61,160 nt of DNA, from contig JARLGV010000059.1 of NCBI GenBank assembly GCA_031292555.1, forward strand, positions 1 to 61,160, given 5' to 3'. The position numbers and the translations under genes were made by a program. The stretch's first letter is position 1; each line of letters starts with the position of its first letter. Under the pieces are notes generated by a model. That model was not told the DNA's origin. It saw only the letters and a list, made by a program, of their open reading frames with translations, and made no database searches. This document shows positions 8,018-17,800 of the stretch, piece after piece. This DNA is from Fimbriimonas sp. Lineage in GTDB: Bacteria; Armatimonadota; Fimbriimonadia; Fimbriimonadales; Fimbriimonadaceae.

Positions 8018-9015
8018 CGCAAAGCGCGAATCTTCAGCATCGTGTTGACGGATTCGATGGCAGCGTGCAGGCCGTACGGTGTAGTGGGTTTGGAGTTGGC
8101 CCACTCCCGAAAGGCCGGAGCAACCAAGTCGAGACGGGAGCCGGTAAGGATCGCGAGGGGGCTTTCGAAATCATCGTCCAAATAGAGCCTGCTCGGTTCG
8201 ACGAATTCCATCGTTGCCTTCCCTTTTGAACCGTAGATCCGGAAGGCTCGGTCGTCGCCTGTTTCCACGTACTTCCCTGCCCGGAGGCTGAACTCGATGC
8301 CGCCGGCCGAACGAAACTCAACCGAGCCATACGTTTCAGAGGAGTTCGGCGGTGCGCTGGATACCGTAGACCGCTTGACTGAGAGGACTTCCAGCGGTTG
8401 GTCGATCACCGTGAACCACATGGCCAGGTGATGATAGGCCATGTCCCATAGAACGCCGCCATGCGTTGGGTCCCACAGCCACTCGCGTCCCGCGAAGCTG
8501 GCATATGGCCCGGTGCCTTCAAGGAGTGTCGCCTCGACTCGCTGAATTTCTCCGATCGATGCAATGCCGGCCTGCCATGCCACTGAACCCTCGTCGACGA
8601 CGGTGCGGGGCGATAGGCATGCCGCTGTCTTCATGCCCACCCAACGCAAAAGCTGGGCGCCCCACACGTCGACATAGAAGTCCGAGCAATAAAGGGCCGG
8701 ATTGACCTCAACGCACTTCAGTATTCGTAGGAGGTCCTCTGCGCTGGTCACCAACGGCTTCTCTACGAAAGTCGGCAAACCAAGCGGAGCTACTTCCTCG
8801 ACATGCTCGGCATGGAACTGATTTGGAGTGAGGATCATCACTGCGTCGGGGCTACAGCTGTGCACATGGTCCTGTAACCCACCAGGATGGGGTGCATAGT
8901 CCGACTTATCGATACGGGCTACCACTTCGAAGGCGGCTTCAATTCCAGGAAGTATCGCACGATAGAAGTCGCCGACTCCAATGACGGCGAGGCGCGGCTT
9001 GTTTTGAGAATTCAT
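8014..9015 (-). CDS. Gfo/Idh/MocA family oxidoreductase
   Basis: This 333-residue NAD(P)-dependent dehydrogenase-like protein has an N-terminal Rossmann strand and turn (LAVIGVGDFYRAILPG), the family EKP motif with its catalytic lysine (FVEKPLVTS) and a C-terminal substrate domain (MAYHHLAMW). Members act on sugars, inositols or related polyols; the substrate here is unknown. The start was moved to the ATG at 9015, immediately before the Rossmann fold; the frame runs 25 codons further upstream without family similarity. Its stop codon overlaps the mazG stop on the opposite strand at CTAG (8014-8017). It is divergent from the S1/P1 nuclease gene. Confidence 0.88.
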   Translation of the reverse strand: MNSQNKPRLAVIGVGDFYRAILPGIEAAFEVVARIDKSDYAPHPGGLQDHVHSCSPDAVMILTPNQFHAEHVEEVAPLGLPTFVEKPLVTSAEDLLRILKCVEVNPALYCSDFYVDVWGAQLLRWVGMKTAACLSPRTVVDEGSVAWQAGIASIGEIQRVEATLLEGTGPYASFAGREWLWDPTHGGVLWDMAYHHLAMWFTVIDQPLEVLSVKRSTVSSAPPNSSETYGSVEFRSAGGIEFSLRAGKYVETGDDRAFRIYGSKGKATMEFVEPSRLYLDDDFESPLAILTGSRLDLVAPAFREWANSKPTTPYGLHAAIESVNTMLKIRALR

Positions 9016-9129
9016 CGATGAAGGGTTCCTCTGAACAACTCCGAACAGTTTGCCTGAAATCGAATACCAATAGAAGGCGGTGGGCATCAAGAAGTCGCTT
9101 GCTTGCCTTCAGCGGGTAACGTTTCCAAC

Positions 9130-9996
9130 ATGCCGCTTGCCAAACGCAATCTCGCCGTCTGCGCGTTGTTCGCAATCTCCGCTCTGAGCCAAGCATGGAT
9201 CGATACAGGCCACATGCTGGTAGCCACCATAGCCGCAGCAAATCTGAAGCCTAAGGTTCGTGCCGAGTGCGACCGGCTGCTCAAGAACGGCGCCGACGAA
9301 CGTAACGCAGACTTTGTGACGACCTCGCCCTGGGCAGACGACGTGCGGAGGGATCGTCCGGAGACTGGGCCATGGCACTACATCGATTACCACTTCCGTT
9401 CGGACGGGAAGCCAACTACCAACCAGCCCGACGCCGAGAACGCGGTCTGGGCGATCCGTAAGTTCTCAGCGATTCTCAAGGATCACAGCAAACCCGATGC
9501 AGAACGTTCGGAGGCCCTGCGCTATCTCATCCACTTCGTTGGCGACATTCATCAGCCCTTGCACGCAACGGCTCGGGATTCCGATGAACACCCCAATGGA
9601 GACAAGGGTGGCAACGATTTCCGAATCGGCACGGCTGCCATTTTTGCCGGTGAGAGCCGTCCTCCTCGCAATCTACACTCCTTCTGGGACTTTGGTGGTG
9701 GGCTCTTCAAGGGTGAGCGACGTCCACTCAGTAGGCCCGCCAGGGAAAGAATCGACACGCTTGCCCAGTCCCTCATGGAGAGGATGCCGATGCGGTCGAT
9801 GGGTGGAGTCAAAGACATGAATCCGGAGAACTGGGCCAAAGAGAGCTTCCAGATCGCAAAGACGCTTGTCTATGACCTTCCTGAGAACAGTGTTCCAAGC
9901 GACGAATATGTACGAAGGGCTCAGAACGCATCGTCTCAACGGATAACTCTTGCGGGCTATCGACTGGCCCGGCTTCTCAACGAACTGCTCAAATAG
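9130..9996 (+). CDS. Secreted S1/P1-type nuclease
   Basis: This 288-residue protein is a zinc-dependent single-strand nuclease of the S1/P1 family. A signal peptide (1-22) ends before W23, which as the mature N-terminal Trp would be a zinc ligand in this family. Further ligand motifs are TGH (H28), WADDVRRD, WHYIDYHF, DIHQPLHA and NLHSFWDFG. The ATG at 9130 gives a proper signal peptide; a TTG nine codons upstream is less likely. It probably degrades extracellular or periplasmic nucleic acids for phosphate or nucleosides. The following GTG-started gene begins four bases after its stop codon. Confidence 0.92.
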   Translation: MPLAKRNLAVCALFAISALSQAWIDTGHMLVATIAAANLKPKVRAECDRLLKNGADERNADFVTTSPWADDVRRDRPETGPWHYIDYHFRSDGKPTTNQPDAENAVWAIRKFSAILKDHSKPDAERSEALRYLIHFVGDIHQPLHATARDSDEHPNGDKGGNDFRIGTAAIFAGESRPPRNLHSFWDFGGGLFKGERRPLSRPARERIDTLAQSLMERMPMRSMGGVKDMNPENWAKESFQIAKTLVYDLPENSVPSDEYVRRAQNASSQRITLAGYRLARLLNELLK

Positions 9997-9999
9997 CCA

Positions 10000-11415
10000 G
10001 TGATTGCCATCTGCTTGCTCCTGCCTTTCGTCGCAGTTGCTGGCCAAACGCTGGCAAACCCGACGTTTGTGGATCGAACTGCAGCGATGGGATTGAAGCT
10101 AAATGGCGATGCGGTATGCCTCGTCGACATCGACAACGACGGGTGGACTGACATATGTGCTTCATCCGGCATCTGGCACAACGACAGGGGCAGGCAATTC
10201 AGGCGAATAGGCGAAGGCGGGCAATTCGTGGCGGCCGACTTTGATAACGACGGGTACGTCGACCTGTTCGACTACGCGCGTCTGAAGCTCTATCACAACG
10301 AACGGGGGAAGGGATTCAAGGAGGTCGCATTGCCCAATCTTCCGCCGAACGCATCACGTGGCGCATGTTGGGGTGATTTCAACGGTGACGGCTTCGCTGA
10401 CCTGTATGTTGGCGGATTTGAGGACTGGAATCGCGATATCACATACCCCAGTTTCATTCTCATCAACGAAGTTGGGAAGTCGTTTAGGTTGGCTTGGTCC
10501 GAAGCCAGATACCGCACACGCGGGGTGACTGCCTGCGATTTCAACCGAGACGGCAATTTGGACATTTACGTTTCGAACTATCGACTTCAGCCGAATCAGC
10601 TCTGGCTGAACCAAGGTAGGGCGACTTTTCGCGATGCCGCTGCCGAATTCAACGCCGTCGCCACTTCTCCGGGATTCGATGGTGGGCATTCGATCGGCGC
10701 TGCCTGGGGAGATTTCGACAACGACGGCTATATGGACCTGTTCGCCGGCAACTTTGCCCATCGAGACGACCGAGGCGATCAGCCGAAATCCCGGTTCCTG
10801 CGCAACATGGGGCCGGCTAAAGGCTACAGATTCGATGACCTAGGACCGTGCGGCGTTTTGTATCAGGAATCTTATTCGTCTCCGGCCGCAGCCGACTTTG
10901 ACAACGACGGAAATCTGGATCTATTCCTCACCACCGTCTATCCGGTCGCCTCATTCAATACACCAAATTACCCCGTTCTGTACCGAAACGCCGGCCACTT
11001 CAAGTTCGATGACGTGACATCAGTGAACGGCCTGGCCAAGTTTGGAGCCACGAATCAGGCCGCATGGGCAGATTTCGACCACTCTGGACGAGTCGACCTA
11101 GTGACGGATGGGAAGCTGTACATGAATCGGGGACCTGCCCGCCATTGGCTCGAAGTTCGCCTCCACGGTGACGGCAAAGCCGTCAATCGATCGGCCATTG
11201 GCGCCCAAGTTCGAGTTTCTCTCAAAGGTAAGACGCTCACGCGACAAGTGGAAGCCGGGACTGGAGAAGGAAACCAAAGCGACCTTACGGTTCATTTCGG
11301 ATTGGGGGCAATCGGCGAATCGATGCACCTCGAAGTGTTTTGGCCGAATCGAAAGTCCGAAATCGTCCGCCACGTACATTGTGATGACATCGTGGATATC
11401 CAATACCGGCCTTAA
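10000..11415 (+). CDS. Exported VCBS/FG-GAP repeat protein with ASPIC/UnbV domain
   Basis: This 471-residue protein has a short signal peptide (MIAICLLLPFVAVAGQ) and about seven calcium-binding-like repeats of the form DxDxDGxxDL (DIDNDGWTDI, DFDNDGYVDL, DFNGDGFADL, DFNRDGNLDI, DFDNDGYMDL, DFDNDGNLDL, DFDHSGRVDL). These suggest a beta-propeller. The C-terminus matches the ASPIC/UnbV domain (HWLEVRLHG, IGAQVRVSL, HFGLG, LEVFWPNRKSE). The start is GTG. It is probably co-transcribed with the nuclease gene upstream. The molecular role is unknown; a structural or binding function at the cell surface is likely. Confidence 0.85.
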   Translation: MIAICLLLPFVAVAGQTLANPTFVDRTAAMGLKLNGDAVCLVDIDNDGWTDICASSGIWHNDRGRQFRRIGEGGQFVAADFDNDGYVDLFDYARLKLYHNERGKGFKEVALPNLPPNASRGACWGDFNGDGFADLYVGGFEDWNRDITYPSFILINEVGKSFRLAWSEARYRTRGVTACDFNRDGNLDIYVSNYRLQPNQLWLNQGRATFRDAAAEFNAVATSPGFDGGHSIGAAWGDFDNDGYMDLFAGNFAHRDDRGDQPKSRFLRNMGPAKGYRFDDLGPCGVLYQESYSSPAAADFDNDGNLDLFLTTVYPVASFNTPNYPVLYRNAGHFKFDDVTSVNGLAKFGATNQAAWADFDHSGRVDLVTDGKLYMNRGPARHWLEVRLHGDGKAVNRSAIGAQVRVSLKGKTLTRQVEAGTGEGNQSDLTVHFGLGAIGESMHLEVFWPNRKSEIVRHVHCDDIVDIQYRP

Positions 11416-11460
11416 CTCAAAGGAGCTTTCGGGGTTGCGCCCACCCTGCATAATCATGGA

Positions 11461-12246
11461 GTGCCAATTTGGGGGGTAGTCAATCAGAAGGGTGGCGTCG
11501 GGAAGACGACTACGGCGGTGAATCTTGCTGCCGGCTTGGCAAAAGCCGGATTTCGGACCCTTCTCGTCGATTGTGATCCACAAGGCAACGCAACGACAGG
11601 GCTTGGGCTAGACAAAGGGAAAGCCGAATCGACCCTTTATGAGGTGTTCGTCGACGCAGTCGAGAATGCGGAGAACCCGACTGTAATCCGTTCCGCAATT
11701 ACTGAGATCGCCGATAACCTCTGGTTGGTGCCGGCGACACTCGACCTCGCGGGGGCAGAACCGATCCTCCTCAACGCGGTCGGCAAGGAGTTGATCCTGA
11801 GAGATGCTCTGGAGCCAGTTCGCAACGATTACGACTGGATACTCTTCGACGCTCCGCCAAGCTTGGGACTCCTGACAATCAACATACTATCGGCAGCCGA
11901 CGGTGTGCTCGTGCCCATGCAATGTGAGTTCTATGCCCTCGAAGGCCTGAGCCAGCTACTCAAGACGATCGACATAGTCAAGAGGCGTATCAACCCTCGA
12001 CTACACGTCGCCAAGGTACTTCTCACGATGTTCGACTCTCGAAACCGATTGACCTTTCAGGTAACCCAGGAGGTTCGCGACTACTTTGGCGACAAGGTGG
12101 CCAAAACGGCGATCCCCCGCAACGTCCGTCTCAGCGAAGCGCCCAGCTTCGGAGCGGCCGCCGTGACCTGCTTCCCCACATCTCGAGGAGCAGAAGCCTA
12201 TCTCGAATTCGTCAAGGAGGTGGTCGCCGAATGCGCCGTGCACTAG
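11461..12246 (+). CDS. parA: Chromosome partitioning ATPase ParA (Soj)
   Basis: This 261-residue ParA/MinD-family ATPase has the deviant Walker A KGGVGKTTT (residues 10-18), DPQGNATTG and a Walker B-like DWILFDAPPS. ParA moves ParB-parS complexes over the nucleoid. The start is GTG with no clear Shine-Dalgarno nearby; a CATAAT a few bases upstream could be a -10 box for a nearly leaderless message. The gene overlaps parB by 16 bases. I saw no parS palindrome by eye in the window. Confidence 0.95.
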   Translation: MPIWGVVNQKGGVGKTTTAVNLAAGLAKAGFRTLLVDCDPQGNATTGLGLDKGKAESTLYEVFVDAVENAENPTVIRSAITEIADNLWLVPATLDLAGAEPILLNAVGKELILRDALEPVRNDYDWILFDAPPSLGLLTINILSAADGVLVPMQCEFYALEGLSQLLKTIDIVKRRINPRLHVAKVLLTMFDSRNRLTFQVTQEVRDYFGDKVAKTAIPRNVRLSEAPSFGAAAVTCFPTSRGAEAYLEFVKEVVAECAVH

Positions 12247-13073
12247 GAAAGGGTCTGTCCCAGCTCATCGCCGAGCAATACGAAGGATCGACGAACGAGG
12301 TGCCGATCGACCAGATCGTGCCCAACACGCGTCAGCCTCGCACGATCTTTAACGACCAGACGCTGAAGGAACTCGCCGCGTCAATTCTCGAGGTAGGGAT
12401 TCTGCAGCCGCTGGTTGTTCGTCCGATTGCTGAGGGGCGATATGAACTGATAGCAGGCGAACGACGGCTGCGGGCCTCCAAAATTGCGGGTCTCAAAACT
12501 GTCCCTGTACTTGTTCGCTCGGCCGGTAATCAGACGTCCCTTGAACTGGCCCTTATCGAGAACCTTCAGCGCGAGGATATCAACGCGCTTGAATCCGCAA
12601 GGGCTTATCGAAAGCTCATTGACGAGTTCGGCATGACTCAGGAGCAAGTTTCCGAACGTGTCGGCAAGTCGCGCACCGTCATAGCCAACACTGTTCGCCT
12701 GCTTCGACTTCCGCCACGGATTACTCAGGGTCTGGAGGCCGGCATGATCAGCGAAGGTCATGCGAGGGCTCTCTTGGCCTTCGAGAGCGAGGCTCACCAG
12801 CTTGCGGTTTACGATCAGATACTAGAACGTGGATTGACGGTACGAGACGTCGAGAATGTCGCCAAGCCCAAAACCCAGAAGGCTGCACCCACTAAGTCTA
12901 AGCGAGAGCCACGCGCACGGGTACACGATGCTGCCATTGAAGAAGGTTTGAGTGCGCACTTCGGGACGCCGGTTAAGATTGTGCACAGCGAATCCAGCGG
13001 CAAACTCACGATTGAGTTCTTCTCTGAAGACGACCTCGACCGAATTCTGGAGACCATCGGTTTTCGGCTGTGA
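12231..13073 (+). CDS. parB: Chromosome partitioning protein ParB (Spo0J)
   Basis: This 280-residue ParB starts MRRALGKGLSQLI. It has the CTP-binding N-domain motifs (GERRLRAS and ENLQRED), a helix-turn-helix (MTQEQVSERVGKSRTVIANT) and a C-terminal dimer domain (LTIEFFSEDDLDRIL). ParB binds parS and loads onto DNA as a clamp. The Shine-Dalgarno AGGAGG lies inside parA, so translation is coupled. Its TGA stop overlaps the GTG start of the GNAT gene. Confidence 0.95.
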   Translation: MRRALGKGLSQLIAEQYEGSTNEVPIDQIVPNTRQPRTIFNDQTLKELAASILEVGILQPLVVRPIAEGRYELIAGERRLRASKIAGLKTVPVLVRSAGNQTSLELALIENLQREDINALESARAYRKLIDEFGMTQEQVSERVGKSRTVIANTVRLLRLPPRITQGLEAGMISEGHARALLAFESEAHQLAVYDQILERGLTVRDVENVAKPKTQKAAPTKSKREPRARVHDAAIEEGLSAHFGTPVKIVHSESSGKLTIEFFSEDDLDRILETIGFRL

Positions 13074-13702
13074 TCGGACCCATCCCTTTCCAGATTCGAA
13101 AAATGGTGCCAGCCGATGTTCTGGCGGCAGTGGCCTTACAGAAACTCGCGTTCCCTCCCCCATTCTCGGAAGATCTCCATTGGGACCACGAACACCTCCT
13201 GTCCCATATCGAGACCTTTTCCGATGGCCAGTTCGTTGCGTGCGATGGCGATCGCATCGTCGGCAGTTGCAGCAACGCAATCCTCTCTGAGGAGAGTTGG
13301 CTGGCGCATGGAAGTTGGGCAGATACAGTCGGCGGGCCGTTCATTCGACGGCATTGCTTCGAAGGCACGACCCTTTATGGCCTCGACATTACGGTCCATC
13401 CCGAATTTCGGCGCCAAGGCATCGGTCGCGCCTTCTACGGAACCCGATTCGATTTGGTAAGGGATAAAGGGTTGGATCGATATGGCACCGGATGCCGCTT
13501 ACCAGACTATCGGTGGACGTGCGAAACGCAGGGTTCGCTATCGTTGGAAGAATACGCACGCCGGGTTGTGGAAGGGCAAGTTCAGGACCGAACCTTGAGC
13601 CCGCTGCTTCGATACGGGCTTTGCTTTCTTGGTATCGTAGAAGACTACATGCAGGACGAGGAATCGGGCCACGCCGCTGCCCTACTGGAGTGGCTGCCAT
13701 GA
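13070..13702 (+). CDS. GNAT-family N-acetyltransferase, partner of the adjacent nitrilase
   Basis: This 210-residue protein is a GNAT acetyltransferase with the acetyl-CoA loop EFRRQGIGRAFYGTR following the strand LYGLDITVHP. The GTG start overlaps the parB stop (GTGA), and its own stop overlaps the next ATG (ATGA). Many bacteria encode a single polypeptide with a GNAT domain followed by a carbon-nitrogen hydrolase (for example Bacillus YhcX-type proteins); here the two halves are separate, overlapping genes. The likely role is acylation or deacylation of a shared small metabolite; the substrate is unknown. Confidence 0.85.
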   Translation: MIGPIPFQIRKMVPADVLAAVALQKLAFPPPFSEDLHWDHEHLLSHIETFSDGQFVACDGDRIVGSCSNAILSEESWLAHGSWADTVGGPFIRRHCFEGTTLYGLDITVHPEFRRQGIGRAFYGTRFDLVRDKGLDRYGTGCRLPDYRWTCETQGSLSLEEYARRVVEGQVQDRTLSPLLRYGLCFLGIVEDYMQDEESGHAAALLEWLP

Positions 13703-14601
13703 ACATGCGATTGGCCACCGCGGCTTGGAAGATCCGGCCGGCCCGCCGCGACAGCAGTTATTTCGCTCACTTCTACGATCTAGTGAGCGAAGCCCACGAT
13801 GAAGGGGCATCTGTCCTGGTTGTTCCAGAACTGCACGTACTGGAGCTTCTCCCGATCGTTCCAGACTTGAGCATTCGTAACGTCGCCAAGTATCTCGCCC
13901 AATACGCCGAGGCGGTCGAATCGTGGATAAAGCGCATCAGTGACTCTAGCGGCATGATCATCGTCGGAGGATCGCACTTCAAGGAAACTCCTGACGGAAT
14001 CAAGAATGTATGCGCAATAGGCGTTCCGGGCCGAGAACTCACGTTCAACGAAAAGAACAAGCTGACCGTCTACGAGCGACAGGTTTGGGACATCCAAGAG
14101 GGAGCTGGCCTGGCGGCACTGCCGAATCATCTGGGCGTAACCGTGTGTTACGATTGTGAATTCCCCGAATCGGGGAGAGCGCTTGCGGAAGCGGGCACGC
14201 TTGTTCAGTGCGTTCCCTCCTGGACGGAAACAAAGCGTGGTTTTCAACGAGTGCGATGGTGTTGCCAGGCTAGAGCCGTCGAGAACCAAGTATTCGTGGT
14301 CCAATCCTCACTTGTAGGCGAACTCGGATATGAGCCGGTTCCTCACACCTACGGCTCGGCGGCCATCATCGCTCCGAGTGTCGAGCCTTTTCCCGTGAAT
14401 CCGATCCTCAGAGAGACGGCAGTTAACGAAGAAGGAGTCGTTTACGCGGATCTCGATTTGGAGCTGATCTCCGAAGCGCGATCCTCCGGCGAAGTTGCGA
14501 ACTGGAAGGATCGGAGCGCCTCCTCCTGGGAATTGATCGGAGGGCCGGCCGAACCCTACCAACCTTGGTCCCCGGATCAACCGGTCGACCCCTTGAGTTA
14601 G
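13699..14601 (+). CDS. Carbon-nitrogen hydrolase (nitrilase superfamily)
   Basis: This 300-residue amidase-like enzyme has the Glu-Lys-Cys triad: E44 (VVPELHV), K119 or K121 (NEKNKL) and C150 (VCYDCEFPE). Members hydrolyse amides or nitriles and some act in polyamine or metabolite-repair routes. The ATG overlaps the GNAT stop by four bases, giving strong translational coupling. The frame extends 69 codons upstream inside the GNAT gene, but no family similarity supports that. After the stop, 14602-14859 contains no visible gene or clear terminator. Confidence 0.9.
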   Translation: MNMRLATAAWKIRPARRDSSYFAHFYDLVSEAHDEGASVLVVPELHVLELLPIVPDLSIRNVAKYLAQYAEAVESWIKRISDSSGMIIVGGSHFKETPDGIKNVCAIGVPGRELTFNEKNKLTVYERQVWDIQEGAGLAALPNHLGVTVCYDCEFPESGRALAEAGTLVQCVPSWTETKRGFQRVRWCCQARAVENQVFVVQSSLVGELGYEPVPHTYGSAAIIAPSVEPFPVNPILRETAVNEEGVVYADLDLELISEARSSGEVANWKDRSASSWELIGGPAEPYQPWSPDQPVDPLS

Positions 14602-14859
14602 CGTTTCTCGACGCCAGCCACCAAACGATGGTGTCGCTTATGGGCCAAGATGTCTCCAATACGGGGCGTTGACGTGTATGACGCGGACGGATCTGCCGTA
14701 GTCGGACAACCTGGTTAGTGACAGGAACGAACCATTGTGAATGCCGTCCAACCAGTAGATTGGCGCAAGGGATCCTGCTTCCTTGGAGCATCCCCAGTTG
14801 CGCCTCTACATGAAATGAGTTAGCAAAGCCACGAGCGGCTCAACTGAGAACATCGAAAA

Positions 14860-17800
14860 ATGAGATCAAGGACATACCTTCTATTTGGCATTCTCCTAAC
14901 CTTCGCTTGCGCCTTGGGCTTTCTTGGGTGGAAGAAACATAGTTCATCTGGGATCGGGTCTAGGGTTGCCGTCATACGCGACGAAGATGCCGATACGGAT
15001 AGCCCGGATCGGGCAGTGGAGTGGAGGCGATTGGCCTGGCGGGACGAATTCGGCCGGATTCCGGCGGACGGACTTCAAAGGGCACTTGCCCAAAAGAGGG
15101 AGCTTGCACGCGTCCATCCGATGACTTCAGGCGACGGCTGGATCGAAGAAGGCCCCGCCGATCTATCCGGCAGAAGCTGCTGCATGGTTATCGACCCGAA
15201 TAGCCCTCAGACGATTTGGCAAGGCAGCGCCGGAGGTGGGATCTGGAAATCGACGGACTGGGGTGCATCGTGGGTGCCGGTCGGTGACAACCTGAAGTCA
15301 CTTGCTGTGAACTGTATGACGCTCGACCCGAACGACAAGAAGACCCTTTACGCCGGGACCGGCGAAGGCTACTTCAATGCCGACGAGATCAGCGGCTTTG
15401 GGATCTTCAAGAGTACGGACGGCGGACTCACCTGGAATCAGCTTCCGTCGACCGACACGTTTTCGCACGTTAACCGGATCGCGGTGATGCCCGGCAATTC
15501 GAAAGTCATCTTGGCAACCGCACAGTACGGTGGAATCTATCGTTCGAACGACGGGGGAACTACATGGACGTCGGTCATGTGGGCCCAAAGCGGCCATGCG
15601 GTAGCGTTCTGTCCTTCAAACACCCAACGCGTCATCGGGACGATCCAGGACTACGATTTCGGATCCGGCAACTGGTACGCGTCTGCCGTCGTTTCAAATG
15701 ATGCTGGTGTTACTTGGAAGAAATCAACCGGTGGGCTAAACGAATTCGTGGGGTTCAACCGCATCGAAACGGCGCCGGTCCAGACCGACGCAAACACGGT
15801 CTTTGCGTCCGTGAGCGATGGAGCCATATGGAAGTCGACTGACGGTGGCCAGAGCTATTCCAAAGTTACGACCAACGGAAACTCGGGTGCGAGTTGGTAC
15901 GGAAATGCTATCTGGGTCGATCCAACGAACGCCAACCGGATCGTCGTCGGTGGCGTAAACGTCTACGGGAGCACCGATGGGGGCGTGACTCTCAACACGA
16001 TTGGCCAAGGCTACATACAAACGACACAGCCACACCCAGACGTACACTTCTTCATGGCCGCTCCGGGCTATGACGGCAAGTCGAACAAGACGCTGTATGT
16101 TTGCACCGATGGCGGACTTTACGTTGCGCCCGACATTACTATCGCGTCGACGGGTGGCGGATGGCAACGCAAAGACCAGGGCGCGAGGACGACCCAGTAT
16201 TACTCTATCTGTGGGGACGGCCCCTCGGGCCGCATCGTTGGTGGCCTCCAAGACAATGGAACCCAGTCCAACCTCCAAGGAAGCAATCTAGCGGGATACA
16301 TTTTCGGCGGTGACGGCGGTTTTGTAGCCATCGACCCAGAACAACCCCAATATGTGTATGGCGAGTACATCGACCTTCAGATCTTCCGTAACAACGATGG
16401 CGGAACCGGGGGCAATGTTGGATACATCTATGGTGGCTTGGGCGATGCAGGTAGCAACGCCAACTTCATCGCCCCGTTCATTCTCGATCCGAACCAGCCT
16501 CAAACACTTCTTGCCGGCGGTGGCTCTCTTTGGAGAACGACTAATGCGCGTGCGTCGTCACCGTCATGGTCTGTCATTCGCTCTCCCGGTTCGTCGCTGA
16601 TCTCCGCGATCGCAGTCGCGAAGGGAAACAGCGACGTCATTTGGGTCGGCCAGAACGATGGTGTCATTAGCATGACGACCAACGGTACCGGGGCGAACCC
16701 CACATGGACGACGATCAGCAGTGGGAATCCTATTCCGAGCCGCTATGTGACCCGCATCTTGATCGACCCTGATAACTCGAACATTGTCTACGCAACATTG
16801 GGCGGCTTCTCCTCAAACGATATCTGGAAGACAACGAACGGTGGGTCGACGTGGGTCTCGATCACCGGATCAGGATCTGCCGCCCTGCCTCAGGTTCCCG
16901 TTCGAGCCATCGCTCGTCAGCCGGGAGCACCGAATACGCTATACGTCGGCACGGAAATCGGGATCTTTACGACGGCTGACGGGGGCCAAACGTGGTCTGC
17001 GTCGAACTCTCTCACTGCCAATGTGTCCGTCGACGATCTAGAGTACATGAACAACTCGAACATCCTTCTTGCAGGGACCCACGGACGAGGCGTTTGGCTG
17101 CTCCCTTCGCTGTCTTACAGTATCTCCTCGCTTACATTGTCTCCCACGTCGGTGGTTGGTGGTAACTCATGCACAGGAACCGTCACACTCTCGCAAGCTG
17201 CCGCCGAGCCGGGTGTCACCGTCTCGTTGAGCGCAGCCAGCAAGGACGCCCAGGTACCTGATTCAGTTGTCGTGCCCGCCGGTTCGACGACGGTAACGTT
17301 CAACGTGGGAACGTTAGGCGTGGCAAAATCCGAAACCGTCGGCATCACGGCGACGATTGGTTCAAGTCAAATGAGCACCAATGTCACTCTCTATCCGGCA
17401 GCAGCCCAATCCGTTTCCGTATCACCCAATCCCGTTGGCGGCGGGTCATCTTCGACTGGAACGGTGAGGCTGAATGGCAAAGCCGGTGCCGGTGGGGCGG
17501 TTGTAAACCTTGGAGCGAGCAATGGCCTTGCCGGCGTTCCCAGTACGACTACCGTTCCTTCGGGATCTACGTCAACGACATTTCTCATTCAAACGGTCGC
17601 CGTTCAGAAGCCGTCGTCGGTCGTCATTACGGCGCAGCTAGGCACATCTCTCGTCACGACAAGCTTGACCGTGAATCCGGCGTCGCTCCAGTCAGTAACC
17701 CTGAATCCTGCGATTGTTGTCGGAGGCTCGCAAGACGCCGTAACCGGTACCGTTACGTTGAATGGTGCAGCCTATACCGGTGGCGTCACCATTACCCTGA

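Noticed and set aside
11461-13073. parS site near parAB
   Set aside because: No TGTTTCACGTGAAACA-like palindrome was found by eye in the window.
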